DNA of 64,000 nucleotides from an uncultured Eubacteriales bacterium (GCA_900315425.1 OMZA01000002.1:124001-188000); one strand, 5' to 3'; shown: positions 19,345-28,489, counted from the first letter of the stretch. Translations and numbers: made by a program. The notes: generated by a model not told the origin, from the letters alone.

Positions 19345-19902
19345 ATGAATAATAAATCAATGGATTTAATTGAAAAAAAAGAAGCAATAAAACGAATTTC
19401 CAAAGAAAGCTGGTTAGTTGGAAAAGATTGTGTAAAGGATGACGTATACATGGAATGCGTAATTGACATTCTTGATAGTGAACCTTTTCAGAAGATGCAT
19501 AAATATATTCAACATGGTAACACATCTACGATGGAACATTGTATTTCTGTTTCTTATGTTAGTTATAAAATTGCCAGAAAAATGAACTTTGATTATGTAT
19601 CAGTTGCTAGAGCTGGCTTGCTTCACGATTTGTTTTTATATGACTGGCATACTCATGCAGCAAAGACAGGTAATTACTTTCATGGATATACTCATCCGGC
19701 GGTAGCCTTGAAAAACGCTGAGAAATATTATACACTTAATGACATTGAAAAAAATTCAATACTTAGACATATGTGGCCATTAACGCCAATACCTCCAAAA
19801 TATAAAGAGGGATATGTAATTGTTTATGCAGATAAATATTGCAGTTCAAAGGAAGTATTGAAAGAATCAAGAATAGTTAAGAATATAGTTGGAGAGTTTT
19901 AA
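19345..19902 (+). CDS. HD domain hydrolase
   Basis: 185 residues. HD superfamily metal-dependent phosphohydrolase: an early metal-binding His in MEHCISVSYVSYKIA, the HD pair in GLLHDLFLYDWH, HGYTHPAVALKNA and a late Asp in VYADKYCSSKE. The substrate is unknown; proteins of this type hydrolyse nucleotides or cyclic nucleotides. No other domain is present. It ends just before the start of the membrane protein gene, so the two are probably co-transcribed. Confidence 0.88.
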   Translation: MNNKSMDLIEKKEAIKRISKESWLVGKDCVKDDVYMECVIDILDSEPFQKMHKYIQHGNTSTMEHCISVSYVSYKIARKMNFDYVSVARAGLLHDLFLYDWHTHAAKTGNYFHGYTHPAVALKNAEKYYTLNDIEKNSILRHMWPLTPIPPKYKEGYVIVYADKYCSSKEVLKESRIVKNIVGEF

Positions 19903-19903
19903 A

Positions 19904-20488
19904 ATGTTGTGGAATATAAATGTACCTATAATAAATCATGAATTTTATAATGTTGCACTATGGTTTATTATATATTCAGTTTTAGGATGGTTTGTTGAAT
20001 CAATTTATATGTCCTATTGTAATAAAAAGATAACCAACAGAGGAATGGTTAAAGGTCCTTTCTGTCCAATATATGGATTTGGAGGAATAATGTGCCATAC
20101 TATAATGTCAGCATTACCAAGGGTTCCTATCATTATTTTCTTTTCGGGATCATTATTGGCAACGACCTTTGAGTACCTTGTTGGAATAGGACTTGTTTAT
20201 TTTCTTGGGGAACTCTGGTGGGATTACAATGACAAGCCATTTAATTATAAAGGCATTATATGCCTTGAAAGTTCTTTGGCTTGGGGTATGTATGCAATTC
20301 TGGATATATATGTGCTTTATAATATTATATTTAGAATAATATCAATGATACCTATAAAGTATGGTAAAGCAATAATAGTTCTCTTTACGGTATATTATTC
20401 CTTTGCGATATGTGTGGTTATTAAGAATCACATTGGTGGTGGCAAATTTGGCGAAGCAGGAGCAGGCAATACCAGAAAATTAATATAA
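19904..20488 (+). CDS. PF06541-type membrane protein (putative ABC transporter permease)
   Basis: About 194 residues with five or six hydrophobic helices. The conserved N-terminal part reads YSVLGWFVESIY, NRGMVKGPFCPIYGFGGI and, further on, TFEYLVG and WWDYNDKPFNYKGIICLESSLAWG, as in the 'ABC-transporter type IV' family PF06541. The family name is predicted only; the function is unknown. ATG 19904 is chosen over an in-frame TTG at 19889 because GGAGAG at 19891-19896 is correctly placed for it. Confidence 0.8.
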   Translation: MLWNINVPIINHEFYNVALWFIIYSVLGWFVESIYMSYCNKKITNRGMVKGPFCPIYGFGGIMCHTIMSALPRVPIIIFFSGSLLATTFEYLVGIGLVYFLGELWWDYNDKPFNYKGIICLESSLAWGMYAILDIYVLYNIIFRIISMIPIKYGKAIIVLFTVYYSFAICVVIKNHIGGGKFGEAGAGNTRKLI

Positions 20489-20523
20489 AACAATTTGTAT
20501 TAGAATTAATAAAAATAAAAAAT

Positions 20524-20564
20524 GAGGTTATTCCACTTGTTTGGTGGGATAACCTCTTATTTTT
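20524..20564. terminator. bidirectional rho-independent terminator
   Basis: A 13-bp stem (20524-20536 with 20544-20556, one wobble) and 7-base loop. T-rich tail on the right, A-rich flank on the left, so it can serve both the membrane protein gene (+) and the DUF1292 gene (-), which converge here. Confidence 0.88.
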
Positions 20565-20565
20565 A

Positions 20566-20898
20566 CTAAAACTGATCATCTAATTCATCTTCGTCAATTA
20601 CTTCGTCGAATTCCATATCATCTATTATTTTATCAAAGGTATCGGCCACTGCCTCATACTCTTCATCATCAGGGATGTTTTCTATAATTGGATTGCCTTT
20701 TTCATCTTCGCTGTAGCGATAGTAAAAGATATTTAACATGCCGTCTTCATCAGTTTCAACCGGAAAGACTGCAATATAGTCATAACTTCCGTATACAAAT
20801 TTACTAAGAACCCCACATTCCATGGTTTCTCCATCTCCAAGGTCCAACTCTATAGTATCATAAATAACTTCGTCTTCAGAATTCTTGTCTTTACTCAT
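20566..20898 (-). CDS. DUF1292 family acidic protein
   Basis: 110 residues, strongly acidic at both ends. TIELDLGDGETMECGVLSKF, YIAVFPV and NIFYYRYSED are the DUF1292 (YrzB-like) core; it is a small beta-rich protein of unknown function found throughout Firmicutes. It is a single-gene unit on the minus strand with AGGTT before the ATG, ending at the shared terminator 20524-20564. Confidence 0.9.
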   Translation of the reverse strand: MSKDKNSEDEVIYDTIELDLGDGETMECGVLSKFVYGSYDYIAVFPVETDEDGMLNIFYYRYSEDEKGNPIIENIPDDEEYEAVADTFDKIIDDMEFDEVIDEDELDDQF

Positions 20899-21018
20899 AA
20901 TAACCTCCGATTTATAAAAATGTCTTACAAGATTATAACATGTAATAAAAATTTGTGATATAGAACAATGAATTTTTTACTCTTTAAATTATCAGGCTAT
21001 TGTTGTAAAATTAGTTTT

Positions 21019-21040
21019 GTATGCATTTTTGAGGCATACA
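21019..21040. promoter_or_regulatory. inverted repeat before birA
   Basis: A perfect 7-base inverted repeat TGTATGC/GCATACA with an 8-base centre, 24 bases before the birA start. It could be an operator or an RNA hairpin. It does not match the known BirA operator, so its role is open. Confidence 0.4.
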
Positions 21041-21063
21041 TTTATAGATGAAAAGGTGAGAGA

Positions 21064-22065
21064 ATGAAGGTTAAAGATAAAGTATATAAACTACTTAGCG
21101 AAAATACTGACAGATATATTTCCGGAGAGGAAATGGCTGATAAATTTGGAGTTAGTAGAAGTGCTGTATGGAAAGCAGTTAAGACTCTGTCTGACGATGG
21201 CTTTAATATTTTGGCGGTAACAAATAAAGGCTATAAACTCGAAAAAGATTCAGATGTCTTAACAAAACAGGGCATATTAAAATACTTAAGTGATGAAGCA
21301 AAGGAATTTGTAGATATAGAGGTATTTGAAACAATTGATTCTACTAACACAAGACTTAAGGAAATGGCAGCAAATGGAGAGGCAGAAGAGGGAAAAGTGT
21401 TAGTTGCATTAGAACAGACAGCTGGTAAAGGAAGAATGAATAGAAAATTCTATTCTCCTTCTAAAACAGGAGTGTACTTAAGTATACTCTTAAAACCGGA
21501 CACGGATTCCAAGAGTGCATTGTATATTACAACAATGACGGCTGTGGCTTTATGTAATGCCATTGAAAGTGTGGTAAATGTAGAGTGTAAGATAAAATGG
21601 GTAAATGATATATATATAAACGAGAAAAAAGTTGTAGGAATTCTTTCAGAAGGTTCATTTAACATGGAGACTAATAAGTTTGATTATATAGTAGTAGGAA
21701 TTGGAGTAAATGTTAAGGAACCAGAGGGAGGTTTTTCGGAAGATATAAAAGATATAGCAGCAAGTATTACTACAGGAATTGAATATGATAACTATGATTT
21801 AAAAAATAGATTAGCTGCTGCAGAGATTAATAATATAGTTAAAGAATACAAAGATTTTTCAAAACATGAATTTATGAAGAAATACAAAGAAAAATCTATG
21901 CTTATAGGAAGACTTGTATACGTTACAAGTGATCCTGATAAAGAAGAACTTGAAGTAATTGATATTGATGATGATGCTGCATTAGTTGTAAGGCATAAAG
22001 ATGGAAGTATGCAGCATTTGTCGTCAGGTGAGGTTTCGGTAAAATGGATAAAAACAAGACAATGA
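21064..22065 (+). CDS. birA: bifunctional biotin ligase / biotin repressor BirA
   Basis: 333 residues. N-terminal winged helix (ISGEEMADKFGVSRSAVWKAV) for operator binding, then the ligase domain with DSTNTRLKE, TAGKGRMNRKFYSP (the GRGR-like adenylate loop, here GKGRMNR), KWVNDIY with the catalytic Lys, and a small SH3-like C-terminal domain. It makes biotinoyl-AMP and biotinylates carboxylase carriers. GGTGAGAG precedes the ATG. The last 22 bases overlap the amylase gene. Confidence 0.94.
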   Translation: MKVKDKVYKLLSENTDRYISGEEMADKFGVSRSAVWKAVKTLSDDGFNILAVTNKGYKLEKDSDVLTKQGILKYLSDEAKEFVDIEVFETIDSTNTRLKEMAANGEAEEGKVLVALEQTAGKGRMNRKFYSPSKTGVYLSILLKPDTDSKSALYITTMTAVALCNAIESVVNVECKIKWVNDIYINEKKVVGILSEGSFNMETNKFDYIVVGIGVNVKEPEGGFSEDIKDIAASITTGIEYDNYDLKNRLAAAEINNIVKEYKDFSKHEFMKKYKEKSMLIGRLVYVTSDPDKEELEVIDIDDDAALVVRHKDGSMQHLSSGEVSVKWIKTRQ

Positions 22066-23639
22066 TGCAATATTTTGAATGGTATATGGATGCGGATTCA
22101 AAACATTGGACAAGAGTAAAAGAAAATGCAAAAGAGATAAAACAATCAGGTGTAACTTCTGTGTGGTTACCACCTGCATATAAAGGTGCCGGTGGGCTGA
22201 CAGATGTAGGTTATGCTGTGTATGATTTATATGATTTGGGAGAATTTATGCAAAAGGGTACTATTCCTACGAAATATGGAACAAAAGATGAGTATCTTGA
22301 TGCAATAAAGGCTCTTAAAGATAATGGAATAGAAGTGTTAGCAGATATAGTTCTTGGTCATAGAATGGGAGCTGATGAACAGGAAAGAATCTTTGCATAT
22401 GGTCAGGATGAAAATGATAGAAACGTAGAGATAGAGAGTAAAAAGAAAATTAGTGTTTGGACAAAGTTTACATTTCCGGGAAGAAATGGCAAATACTCGG
22501 ATTTTAAGTGGGATTGGACACATTTTCACGGAACGGATTTTGATGCTAAGAGTCAGGAAAAAGGTGTTTATAAATTTATTGGAAAAGAATGGGATTCCAA
22601 TGTAGACGGTGAATTTGGTAACTATGATTATCTTATGGGTGTTGACTTGGATATGAGTGATGAGGAAGTCGTAGAAGAACTTAACGCCTGGGGAAAGTGG
22701 TATTATGAATTCACAGGTGTGGATGGTTTTAGATTAGATGCGGTAAAACATATCGAGTTTGACTTTTTTAAGAATTGGTTAAACTATCTTAAGGAACAGG
22801 AAGGTAAGGAAATATTTGCAGTAGGGGAATACTGGAATGCAGAACTTTCCATACTTGAGAATTATTTGGAGAAAACTCAGGGTATTATATCCGTATTTGA
22901 TGTACCACTTCATTTTAATATGTATCATGCTTCTAGAAGCAATGGATTTTTTGATATGAGATACATTCTTAAAAATACGGTATTATCTTCAAAACCGGAC
23001 TTAGCGGTAACATTTGTGGATAATCATGATACAGAGTATGGACAGGCTTTGGAGTCGTTTGTATTAGATTGGTTTAAGTGCCATTCATATGCCTTAATAT
23101 TACTTAGACAAGAAGGTTATCCATGTGTGTTCTATGGGGATTACTATGGTATACCTCACAATGATTTACCTCCGGTAAAAGGTCTTAAGGAGATGATGAA
23201 GATACGTGAGAATTATGCCTATGGAACAATGCATGATTATTTTAATGATTCAAAGATTGTAGGTTGGACTCTGGAAGGTGATAGTGCTCATAGAAATTCC
23301 GGTTTAGCTGTACTTATGACAGTGGAAAAGGGTGGAGTTAAGAAAATGTACGTTGGTAAACATTTTGCCGGAGTTACATTTGTGGACGTTCTCAAGAATA
23401 CCAAAGCAGTTGTGAAAATTGATGATGACGGATTTGGAGAGTTTTTGGTGGAAGATGGTTCTGTATCCGTGTTCCGTCCAAAATATAAAAGAGGAGATGC
23501 AGTGGTTAAGGTACCTGAATTAGCTGAAGGAGAAGAGAAGTTTAAAGATCCAAATGAAGTATCGGCATATGCAGAGGTAATTGATGGAGTGCAGCCGGAA
23601 ATGTTTTATGGAAGTAATTATAAACACTTGGACGAATAA
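22044..23639 (+). CDS. cytoplasmic alpha-amylase (GH13_5 type)
   Basis: 531 residues, no signal peptide. MMQYFEWY start, WLPPAYKG, DIVLGHRMG, the nucleophile in GFRLDAVKH, acid/base Glu in AVGEYW and FVDNHDTE are intact, so it should be active on alpha-1,4-glucan. A cytoplasmic location points to turnover of glycogen or imported maltodextrin rather than extracellular starch. A C-terminal beta domain follows the barrel. ATG 22044 overlaps birA; ATG 22062 is an alternative. The overlap with birA suggests coupling, though the functions look unrelated. Confidence 0.92.
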   Translation: MDKNKTMMQYFEWYMDADSKHWTRVKENAKEIKQSGVTSVWLPPAYKGAGGLTDVGYAVYDLYDLGEFMQKGTIPTKYGTKDEYLDAIKALKDNGIEVLADIVLGHRMGADEQERIFAYGQDENDRNVEIESKKKISVWTKFTFPGRNGKYSDFKWDWTHFHGTDFDAKSQEKGVYKFIGKEWDSNVDGEFGNYDYLMGVDLDMSDEEVVEELNAWGKWYYEFTGVDGFRLDAVKHIEFDFFKNWLNYLKEQEGKEIFAVGEYWNAELSILENYLEKTQGIISVFDVPLHFNMYHASRSNGFFDMRYILKNTVLSSKPDLAVTFVDNHDTEYGQALESFVLDWFKCHSYALILLRQEGYPCVFYGDYYGIPHNDLPPVKGLKEMMKIRENYAYGTMHDYFNDSKIVGWTLEGDSAHRNSGLAVLMTVEKGGVKKMYVGKHFAGVTFVDVLKNTKAVVKIDDDGFGEFLVEDGSVSVFRPKYKRGDAVVKVPELAEGEEKFKDPNEVSAYAEVIDGVQPEMFYGSNYKHLDE

Positions 23640-23656
23640 AATAGAGAGGCGTGGTT

Positions 23657-25429
23657 ATGGATAATATAGACAGACTTAGAGAAAAAATGAAGGAAAACAA
23701 GGTGGATATGTATCTTGTAACCTCAGATGATTTTCATGGTTCGGAATTTACAGGAAAATATTTTAAAACAAGAGAATATTTATCCGGATTTACAGGATCA
23801 GCCGGTATATTAATAGTGACTATGACTGACGCAGCGCTATGGACTGATGGAAGATATTATCTACAGGCAGAAGATGAACTTAAAAATACTCAGATTAGAC
23901 TGTTTAAAGATGGAATGCCGGGAGTGGAAACATACATAAGTTATATTTATAACAACTTAAAAGAAAATATGACCTTAGGCTTTGATGGAAGATGTATAAT
24001 GGCATCTACTATAATTGCCATAAAAAAACATTTTCAGATGCTTGGGATTAATATTAGAATTAATGGAGAAATGGACCTGGCAGGAGAAATATGGAAGGAT
24101 AGACCAAAACTTCCTAATGCTAAGGCTTTTGTTTTAGATAAAAAGTACACAGGAGAAGATGCAACAGATAAAATTAAAAGATTAAGATTAGAGATGAATA
24201 AACACAATAGTTCATATCATGTAATTTGCTCTTTGGATGATATATGCTGGCTTTTAAATATCAGAGGCAGAGATATTGATTTTTGCCCATTGGTAATGTC
24301 TTTTTTAATTGTAAGTCAGGAAAATATTTGGATATTTGTAAATAATAATAAGATTGAAAATATAAGAGAATATCTTAATGACATTGGCGTTCTTATAAGA
24401 CCTTACGAGGATATTTATAATGCGGCCTCTAATATAGAGGTTCAAAATGATTCAAATATTATGTGTGATTTGTCAAAACTTAATTACAGATTATACAATT
24501 CCATTAAAAATAACAGGATATTGAATATTCCAAATCCAACAACAGATATGAAAAGTATTAAAAACGATGTCGAGTTGGAAAACATTAAGCTTGCTCATAT
24601 TAAAGATGCTATTGCTTATGTAAGATTTTTGATGTGGTTTGAAGATAATAAAACAAAATGTCCTACAGAATTAGAGGTTGCAACTGCTCTATTAAAACAA
24701 AGACAACAAATGGAAGATTTTCTGGAAGAAAGTTTTGAGTCAATAGTAGCATATGGGGAGAATGGGGCAATAGTTCATTATTCTCCATTTACTAAAGATA
24801 ATAATACAAAACTTGATAAAAAATCTCTGGTTTTAATTGATACCGGAGGTCATTACCTAAATGGCACAACAGATATTACAAGAACGTTGGTGTGCGGAGA
24901 ATTAACACCACAAGAAAAGAAGGACTTTACCTTGGTTTTAAAAGGAAATCTATCATTATCCAATGTTAGAATACCAAAGGGGATAACAGGCGTTAGCCTT
25001 GACGCTATTGCAAGAGCTCCTATTTGGAAAGAAGGCAGAGACTTTAATCACGGTACGGGCCATGGTGTTGGATATCTATTAAATGTACATGAAGGTCCAC
25101 AGAACATTAGTTTTAGAACAGGGAGAAGAAATGTAGCATTTAAGGCGGGGATGCTTACATCTAATGAACCGGGAATATATATTAAAGGAAGTTATGGTAT
25201 ACGTTTGGAAAATCTTATGTTTTGTAAGGAATTCAAGGAAAATAATGACTTTCTGGAGTTTGAAACAGTTACAATGGTTCCTTTTGATGTTAGAGCTATT
25301 GATTATGATTTATTAAGTGATGAGGAGCTTAGGTATTTAAATGAGTATCATGATTCAGTGGTAGAAAATCTTGCGCCTTACTTAAATAAAGAGGAAACAG
25401 TTTTTTTGAAAAAATATATAAACAGGTAA
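23657..25429 (+). CDS. M24 family Xaa-Pro aminopeptidase
   Basis: About 590 residues. Two creatinase-like N-terminal domains precede a C-terminal pita-bread domain with metal ligands in LIDTGGHYLNGTTDITR (two Asp), GTGHGVG (His), NEPGIY (Glu) and a later RLENL Glu. The three-domain length is that of the eukaryote-like aminopeptidase P group common in Firmicutes. It removes N-terminal residues before proline. The active site's segment DAIARAPIWK replaces the usual LD-x-LAR-x-PLW. GTG 23651 is in frame, but AGAGG is spaced for ATG 23657. It lies directly before the insertion-sequence graveyard but is intact. Confidence 0.93.
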   Translation: MDNIDRLREKMKENKVDMYLVTSDDFHGSEFTGKYFKTREYLSGFTGSAGILIVTMTDAALWTDGRYYLQAEDELKNTQIRLFKDGMPGVETYISYIYNNLKENMTLGFDGRCIMASTIIAIKKHFQMLGINIRINGEMDLAGEIWKDRPKLPNAKAFVLDKKYTGEDATDKIKRLRLEMNKHNSSYHVICSLDDICWLLNIRGRDIDFCPLVMSFLIVSQENIWIFVNNNKIENIREYLNDIGVLIRPYEDIYNAASNIEVQNDSNIMCDLSKLNYRLYNSIKNNRILNIPNPTTDMKSIKNDVELENIKLAHIKDAIAYVRFLMWFEDNKTKCPTELEVATALLKQRQQMEDFLEESFESIVAYGENGAIVHYSPFTKDNNTKLDKKSLVLIDTGGHYLNGTTDITRTLVCGELTPQEKKDFTLVLKGNLSLSNVRIPKGITGVSLDAIARAPIWKEGRDFNHGTGHGVGYLLNVHEGPQNISFRTGRRNVAFKAGMLTSNEPGIYIKGSYGIRLENLMFCKEFKENNDFLEFETVTMVPFDVRAIDYDLLSDEELRYLNEYHDSVVENLAPYLNKEETVFLKKYINR

Positions 25430-25451
25430 AAAAGACATAAGTGATAAAAAA

Positions 25452-26010
25452 GGGGCTGTAAAAATAGTCTCTAAATAGAAGAACTGCATTGGCCATTGCC
25501 AATGCAGTTCTGTTTCTCTATGTATAATTATTATAATTGTTGATTTTAGAAGCACTTTAATAAGCCCTATGTTAATAAGATCTTTTTTAATCTATTCAGT
25601 TACCTGATATCATGCAATCATCTTCAATCTATTTCGTTTATTGTGATATTTATAAAGGTTAAAAGCACAAGCAATCAGGGTTAACTCTAAATTTACGTTT
25701 TCTAAGCCTCTTCTGAACAGTCTTTTATATGACCTGTCCCACTTGATAATGCCAAATGTTCCTTCAGATTGTATGCTTCTGTTCATACGAAGCAGAGCTC
25801 CATGAACCGACTCGAGATTCTCAATAACTTCTTCATGCATAGAGGTTAATTCCCTGTTTAATCTTGCAGTTCTGTTTCCTTCTTTTTTCTTACAACAGTT
25901 TTCTCGATAAGGACAACCCGTACAATCTTCACATTCATAGATTTCTTCCGTTCGTCCATATTTGTTTTTGTAGACGTGTTTGTCATATTTATATATAAAA
26001 CGTTTGGACC
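25452..26010 (-). pseudogene. IS1182-family transposase, C-terminal fragment
   Basis: Reading leftward from about 26005, the frame gives KRFIYKYDKHVYKNKYG, then a Cys-rich CEDCTGCPYRENCCKKK, then NRSIQSEGTFGIIKWDRSYKRLFRRGLENVNLELTL and a stop at 25610. The Cys cluster and the terminal R-x-IQ-EGTFG block are the C-terminal signature of DDE_Tnp_1_6/IS1182 transposases. The N-terminal three quarters are absent: homology stops at about 26005-26020 next to the IS3-like remnant. GGGGCTGT at 25452 resembles the outer tip of such elements. Non-functional. Confidence 0.82.
25481..25515 (+). terminator. perfect 13-bp hairpin, possible weak terminator
   Basis: GAACTGCATTGGC (25481-25493) pairs perfectly with 25498-25510 around a CATT loop, followed by TGTTTCTCT. 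It may end the aminopeptidase transcript or belong to the end of the IS1182-like fragment, whose tip (GGGGCTGT, 25452-25459) is just to the left. Confidence 0.5.
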
Positions 26011-26023
26011 TATGTCAATACCT

Positions 26024-26718
26024 TAGACACAAAAAGTTGAACTTTTTCTCTTTGCTTCCAAGATCTGAATGAAGTATTATTCCTTGGGTATCAGGTATGT
26101 TTAAACAAGCATTTTTTACAGCCTGTGTTGCAAGCTCTGCTGTGATATTTTTACCATATGACCAACCTATAATTTTACGGTCATATAAATCCATTACAGA
26201 TGCCAGATAAGTCCATCCTTCATTCATAACATATATGTAGGTAATATCGGTTACAAGTTTTTTGAAGACAGTTTCAGCCTCAAAATTACGCTTTAAGATG
26301 TTTTCTTTGTCATCAGGTACTTTTCCTTGATTTTTAGTATACTGATATTTTTTTTTACAACAATACTTTTAATTCCAAGCTTTCTCATGTGACGCTGTAC
26401 TCTTTTTACAGAGCAGGGAATGCCTCTGGCAGACAATTCTCTCTGGATTTTAATCGCTCCTTAGCGTTTCTTAAATTCAAGGTATATATCAGCTATCTGA
26501 TTGGAGAATAGCTTAAATTCTTCATCTTTTTTTTGAGGGTTTATGATTAATAGCGGCATAGTAGGTACTACGTGGAAATTTAAGTACTTTACACATCTGC
26601 TTTACAGTATACTTATCACGATTAGCTTGAATAAAGGACACGTATTCATCTATTGGTTTTTTGCCATGTTGTTGAACTCCTATTTGTTAAGTATAAACTG
26701 TTCAACATTTCGTGTCCA
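26024..26718 (-). mobile_element. IS3-family insertion sequence, internally deleted remnant
   Basis: Both outer ends are recognisable: 26024-26042 and the reverse complement of 26700-26718 match at 16 of 19 positions. Between them lie only about 660 bases, roughly half a normal IS3-family element. The orfA gene is missing apart from a possible start, and orfB is broken. No target duplication is visible, which fits rearrangement after insertion. Confidence 0.75.
26046..26660 (-). pseudogene. IS3-family OrfB transposase, frameshifted and truncated
   Basis: The pieces in order are DEYVSFIQANRDKYTVKQMCK with a HTH_21-like PRSTYYA, a stop in place of the usual Tyr before GAIKIQRELSARGIPCSVKRVQRHMRKLGIK, a frame change in a run of A near 26352, then TDITYIYVMNEGWTYLASVMDLYDRKIIGW and ILHSDLGS (quoted in parts). 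The first two Asp of the DDE triad are present. The final Glu region is gone: after HSDLGS the reading frame passes straight into the terminal repeat. It cannot encode an active transposase. Confidence 0.82.
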
Positions 26719-26728
26719 TAGTTATATA

Positions 26729-27733
26729 CTAGCACCATTTAGAAGTGGGAACACTTCGTTGTTCATAGGTTCCAGATTCGTTTACTCCTGGGTCAACGCC
26801 CGCAAATGCAGTGATAGCACCCTTGTGAGTAAATCTGCTCACATCACCGATTTCAGCCATAAGCTGAGGACCTAATGATGGACCTACCCCTTTCATATTC
26901 ATAACGATTGAATATTCTGGAAGTTTTGAAGCTGTCTCATTCATTAGTGTGCGTAACTCTTCGACGGTGGATGATGCACTATTAAGCTGATCTACAGCTT
27001 GTTTGATTATTAGTTTGGTTATTTCATCTTTGGGAAGTACAGGAACAAGTTCCTTTGCTTTTCCATAAATTTCTTCAGCTTTTGATTGGCTGAAGTTGTA
27101 CTTCTTGCGTTTACACCATTTTTTATAATGGTCAATAAAAGCGTTAAGAGACATTTTACGAACACAATCCACATGCCAGTAAGTTGAAGCAAAATCGACC
27201 CATTTTTGGCTGCCATCACTTCGAGCAGGGCTATCAAAGTAAGAGTTTACTCCAGGATAGGTCTGATCAAGGATGCCAATAAGATTATTCTTCATGGCGG
27301 TTTTGTGTTTCATGTAGAAACCAAACTGACGATTCATAGTTTTAAGTTGAATTCGTAACTCATCCATAACACTATATTGTTTTAGGTTTTGCCACTTGTC
27401 AAGCGCATAGCGGGCAATCTTAATAGAATCAGCTTTGTCGGATTTAACTTTGCGAAGAGAATCGTTCTCAAAGTCCTTGATGAGTTTAGGATTAACAGCA
27501 CTAACAAAGAGATTTGCCGCTGAAAGTTCATGGGCAAGAGCCTCGTAATAGCGCCCTGTGTGCTCCATAACAATGCGGGATTCACCTTCAATAGAATTGA
27601 TGAGTTCAATCAATGAATTGATGTCATTGGATGTGTGTTTAATTTCAAAGGGAGTAGAAACAATCTCACCGAAAGGTCTCATGATTGCAACCATACTTTT
27701 TCCCTTAGAAACATCGATACCTACTGCGTTCAT
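26729..27733 (-). pseudogene. IS110-family transposase, C-terminally truncated
   Basis: 334 residues. The N-terminal DEDD (RuvC-like) domain is complete: GIDVSKGKS, VMEHTGRYYE, KSDKADSIKIARYA. A coiled coil and the start of the Transposase_20 domain follow (MKGVGPSLGPQLMAEIGD, FAGVDPGVNESGTYEQ). The frame ends at SVPTSK-WC-stop, exactly where family members continue with the Arg-Gly-Ser loop that carries the catalytic serine. About 60-70 residues are missing, so it is inactive. The cut lies about 20 bases from the IS3-like remnant. AAGGAGTG precedes the ATG at 27731-27733. Confidence 0.88.
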
Positions 27734-28015
27734 AAATTTGTCACTCCTTAAAATTATTGCAATGGATAAGCACCAGTTTTACTCATTGCCTATTCTATCT
27801 ACTGTGGTGTGACACGAACGTACTCGAGGCAGTTCAACCTGCATAAAACGAACGCTGCAAATGAGGAGCTGGTTATCAGTCTATTTAACGGACGCTAAGT
27901 CCAAGAAAGGATGCCGATATACCGATTGCTCCACCATTATACAGCTAAGCAACAAGATGGATAACTCCTTACTGGCTGTAAGGGGGATTAACCATAAATA
28001 TATTGTAGTAGAATG
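27734..28015 (-). ncRNA. candidate IS110 bridge-RNA region (non-coding element end)
   Basis: About 280 bases without any plausible gene lie between the IS110 transposase start and the signal peptidase remnant. In IS110-group elements this upstream non-coding end encodes the structured bridge RNA that pairs with donor and target DNA. The stretch contains self-complementary pieces, but I did not fold it or identify guide loops. The call rests on position and element family only. The outer tip lies near 28012-28030. Confidence 0.4.
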
Positions 28016-28326
28016 GTGTAGAAAGTACCGGTAGAGTTGTGGCAGTTCCTGGTGATGTTATAAATGTTACAGAAGCAGGAACAGTTGAAATTAATGGTAA
28101 TCAGATAATGGAATCAGAGATATACTATGATACTACTCCATATGATTTTGAAAATAGCGGAAATTCTAATGTAGTTGTTAATTATCCTGTTACTTTAGGG
28201 GAAAATGAATATTTTGTATTAGGTGATTACAGAACGGCTTCTAAGGACAGTAGAGTATATGGTCCAATTAAAACTGATGATATTAAAGGGGAAGTGATAC
28301 TTGTTCTGAGAAGGAAGAATTTATAG
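28012..28326 (+). pseudogene. lepB: signal peptidase I, 5'-truncated remnant
   Basis: The frame encodes GRVVAVPGDVI, the conserved block after the catalytic Lys, and further on YFVLGDYRTASKDSRVYGPI, the C-terminal box of type I signal peptidases (usually GDNRxxSxDSRxxG), ending normally. The membrane anchor, the catalytic Ser and the Lys segment are absent: just upstream the frame meets a TAG (28009) in IS-derived sequence. No matching front half lies on the other side of the IS block, so it was deleted, not merely interrupted. GTG 28039 could allow translation but the product would have no active site. Confidence 0.88.
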
Positions 28327-28348
28327 AGAAAATTTATTAAGATTTTAA

Positions 28349-28377
28349 TTGTATTATGAGTTTTATTGTGATAGAAT
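28349..28377 (+). promoter_or_regulatory. candidate promoter of the butyrate operon
   Basis: TTGTAT at 28349-28354, a 17-base spacer and TAGAAT at 28372-28377, leaving a leader of about 105 bases before thl. The leader holds no recognised riboswitch. Confidence 0.55.
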
Positions 28378-28489
28378 TAACAAGGATTTCGGGGCTAGAA
28401 GCTTGAAGTCTGAATAATGTTTGATATTTTTTTAACAAACTATAAGAGAGTTGTGGAAAAATACATAGAAAAAATGGAGGAATTGCATT

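Noticed and set aside
28039..28326. Intact small signal peptidase starting at GTG 28039
   Set aside because: It would lack the membrane anchor and both catalytic residues; the frame continues upstream into IS-derived sequence, so it is a remnant.
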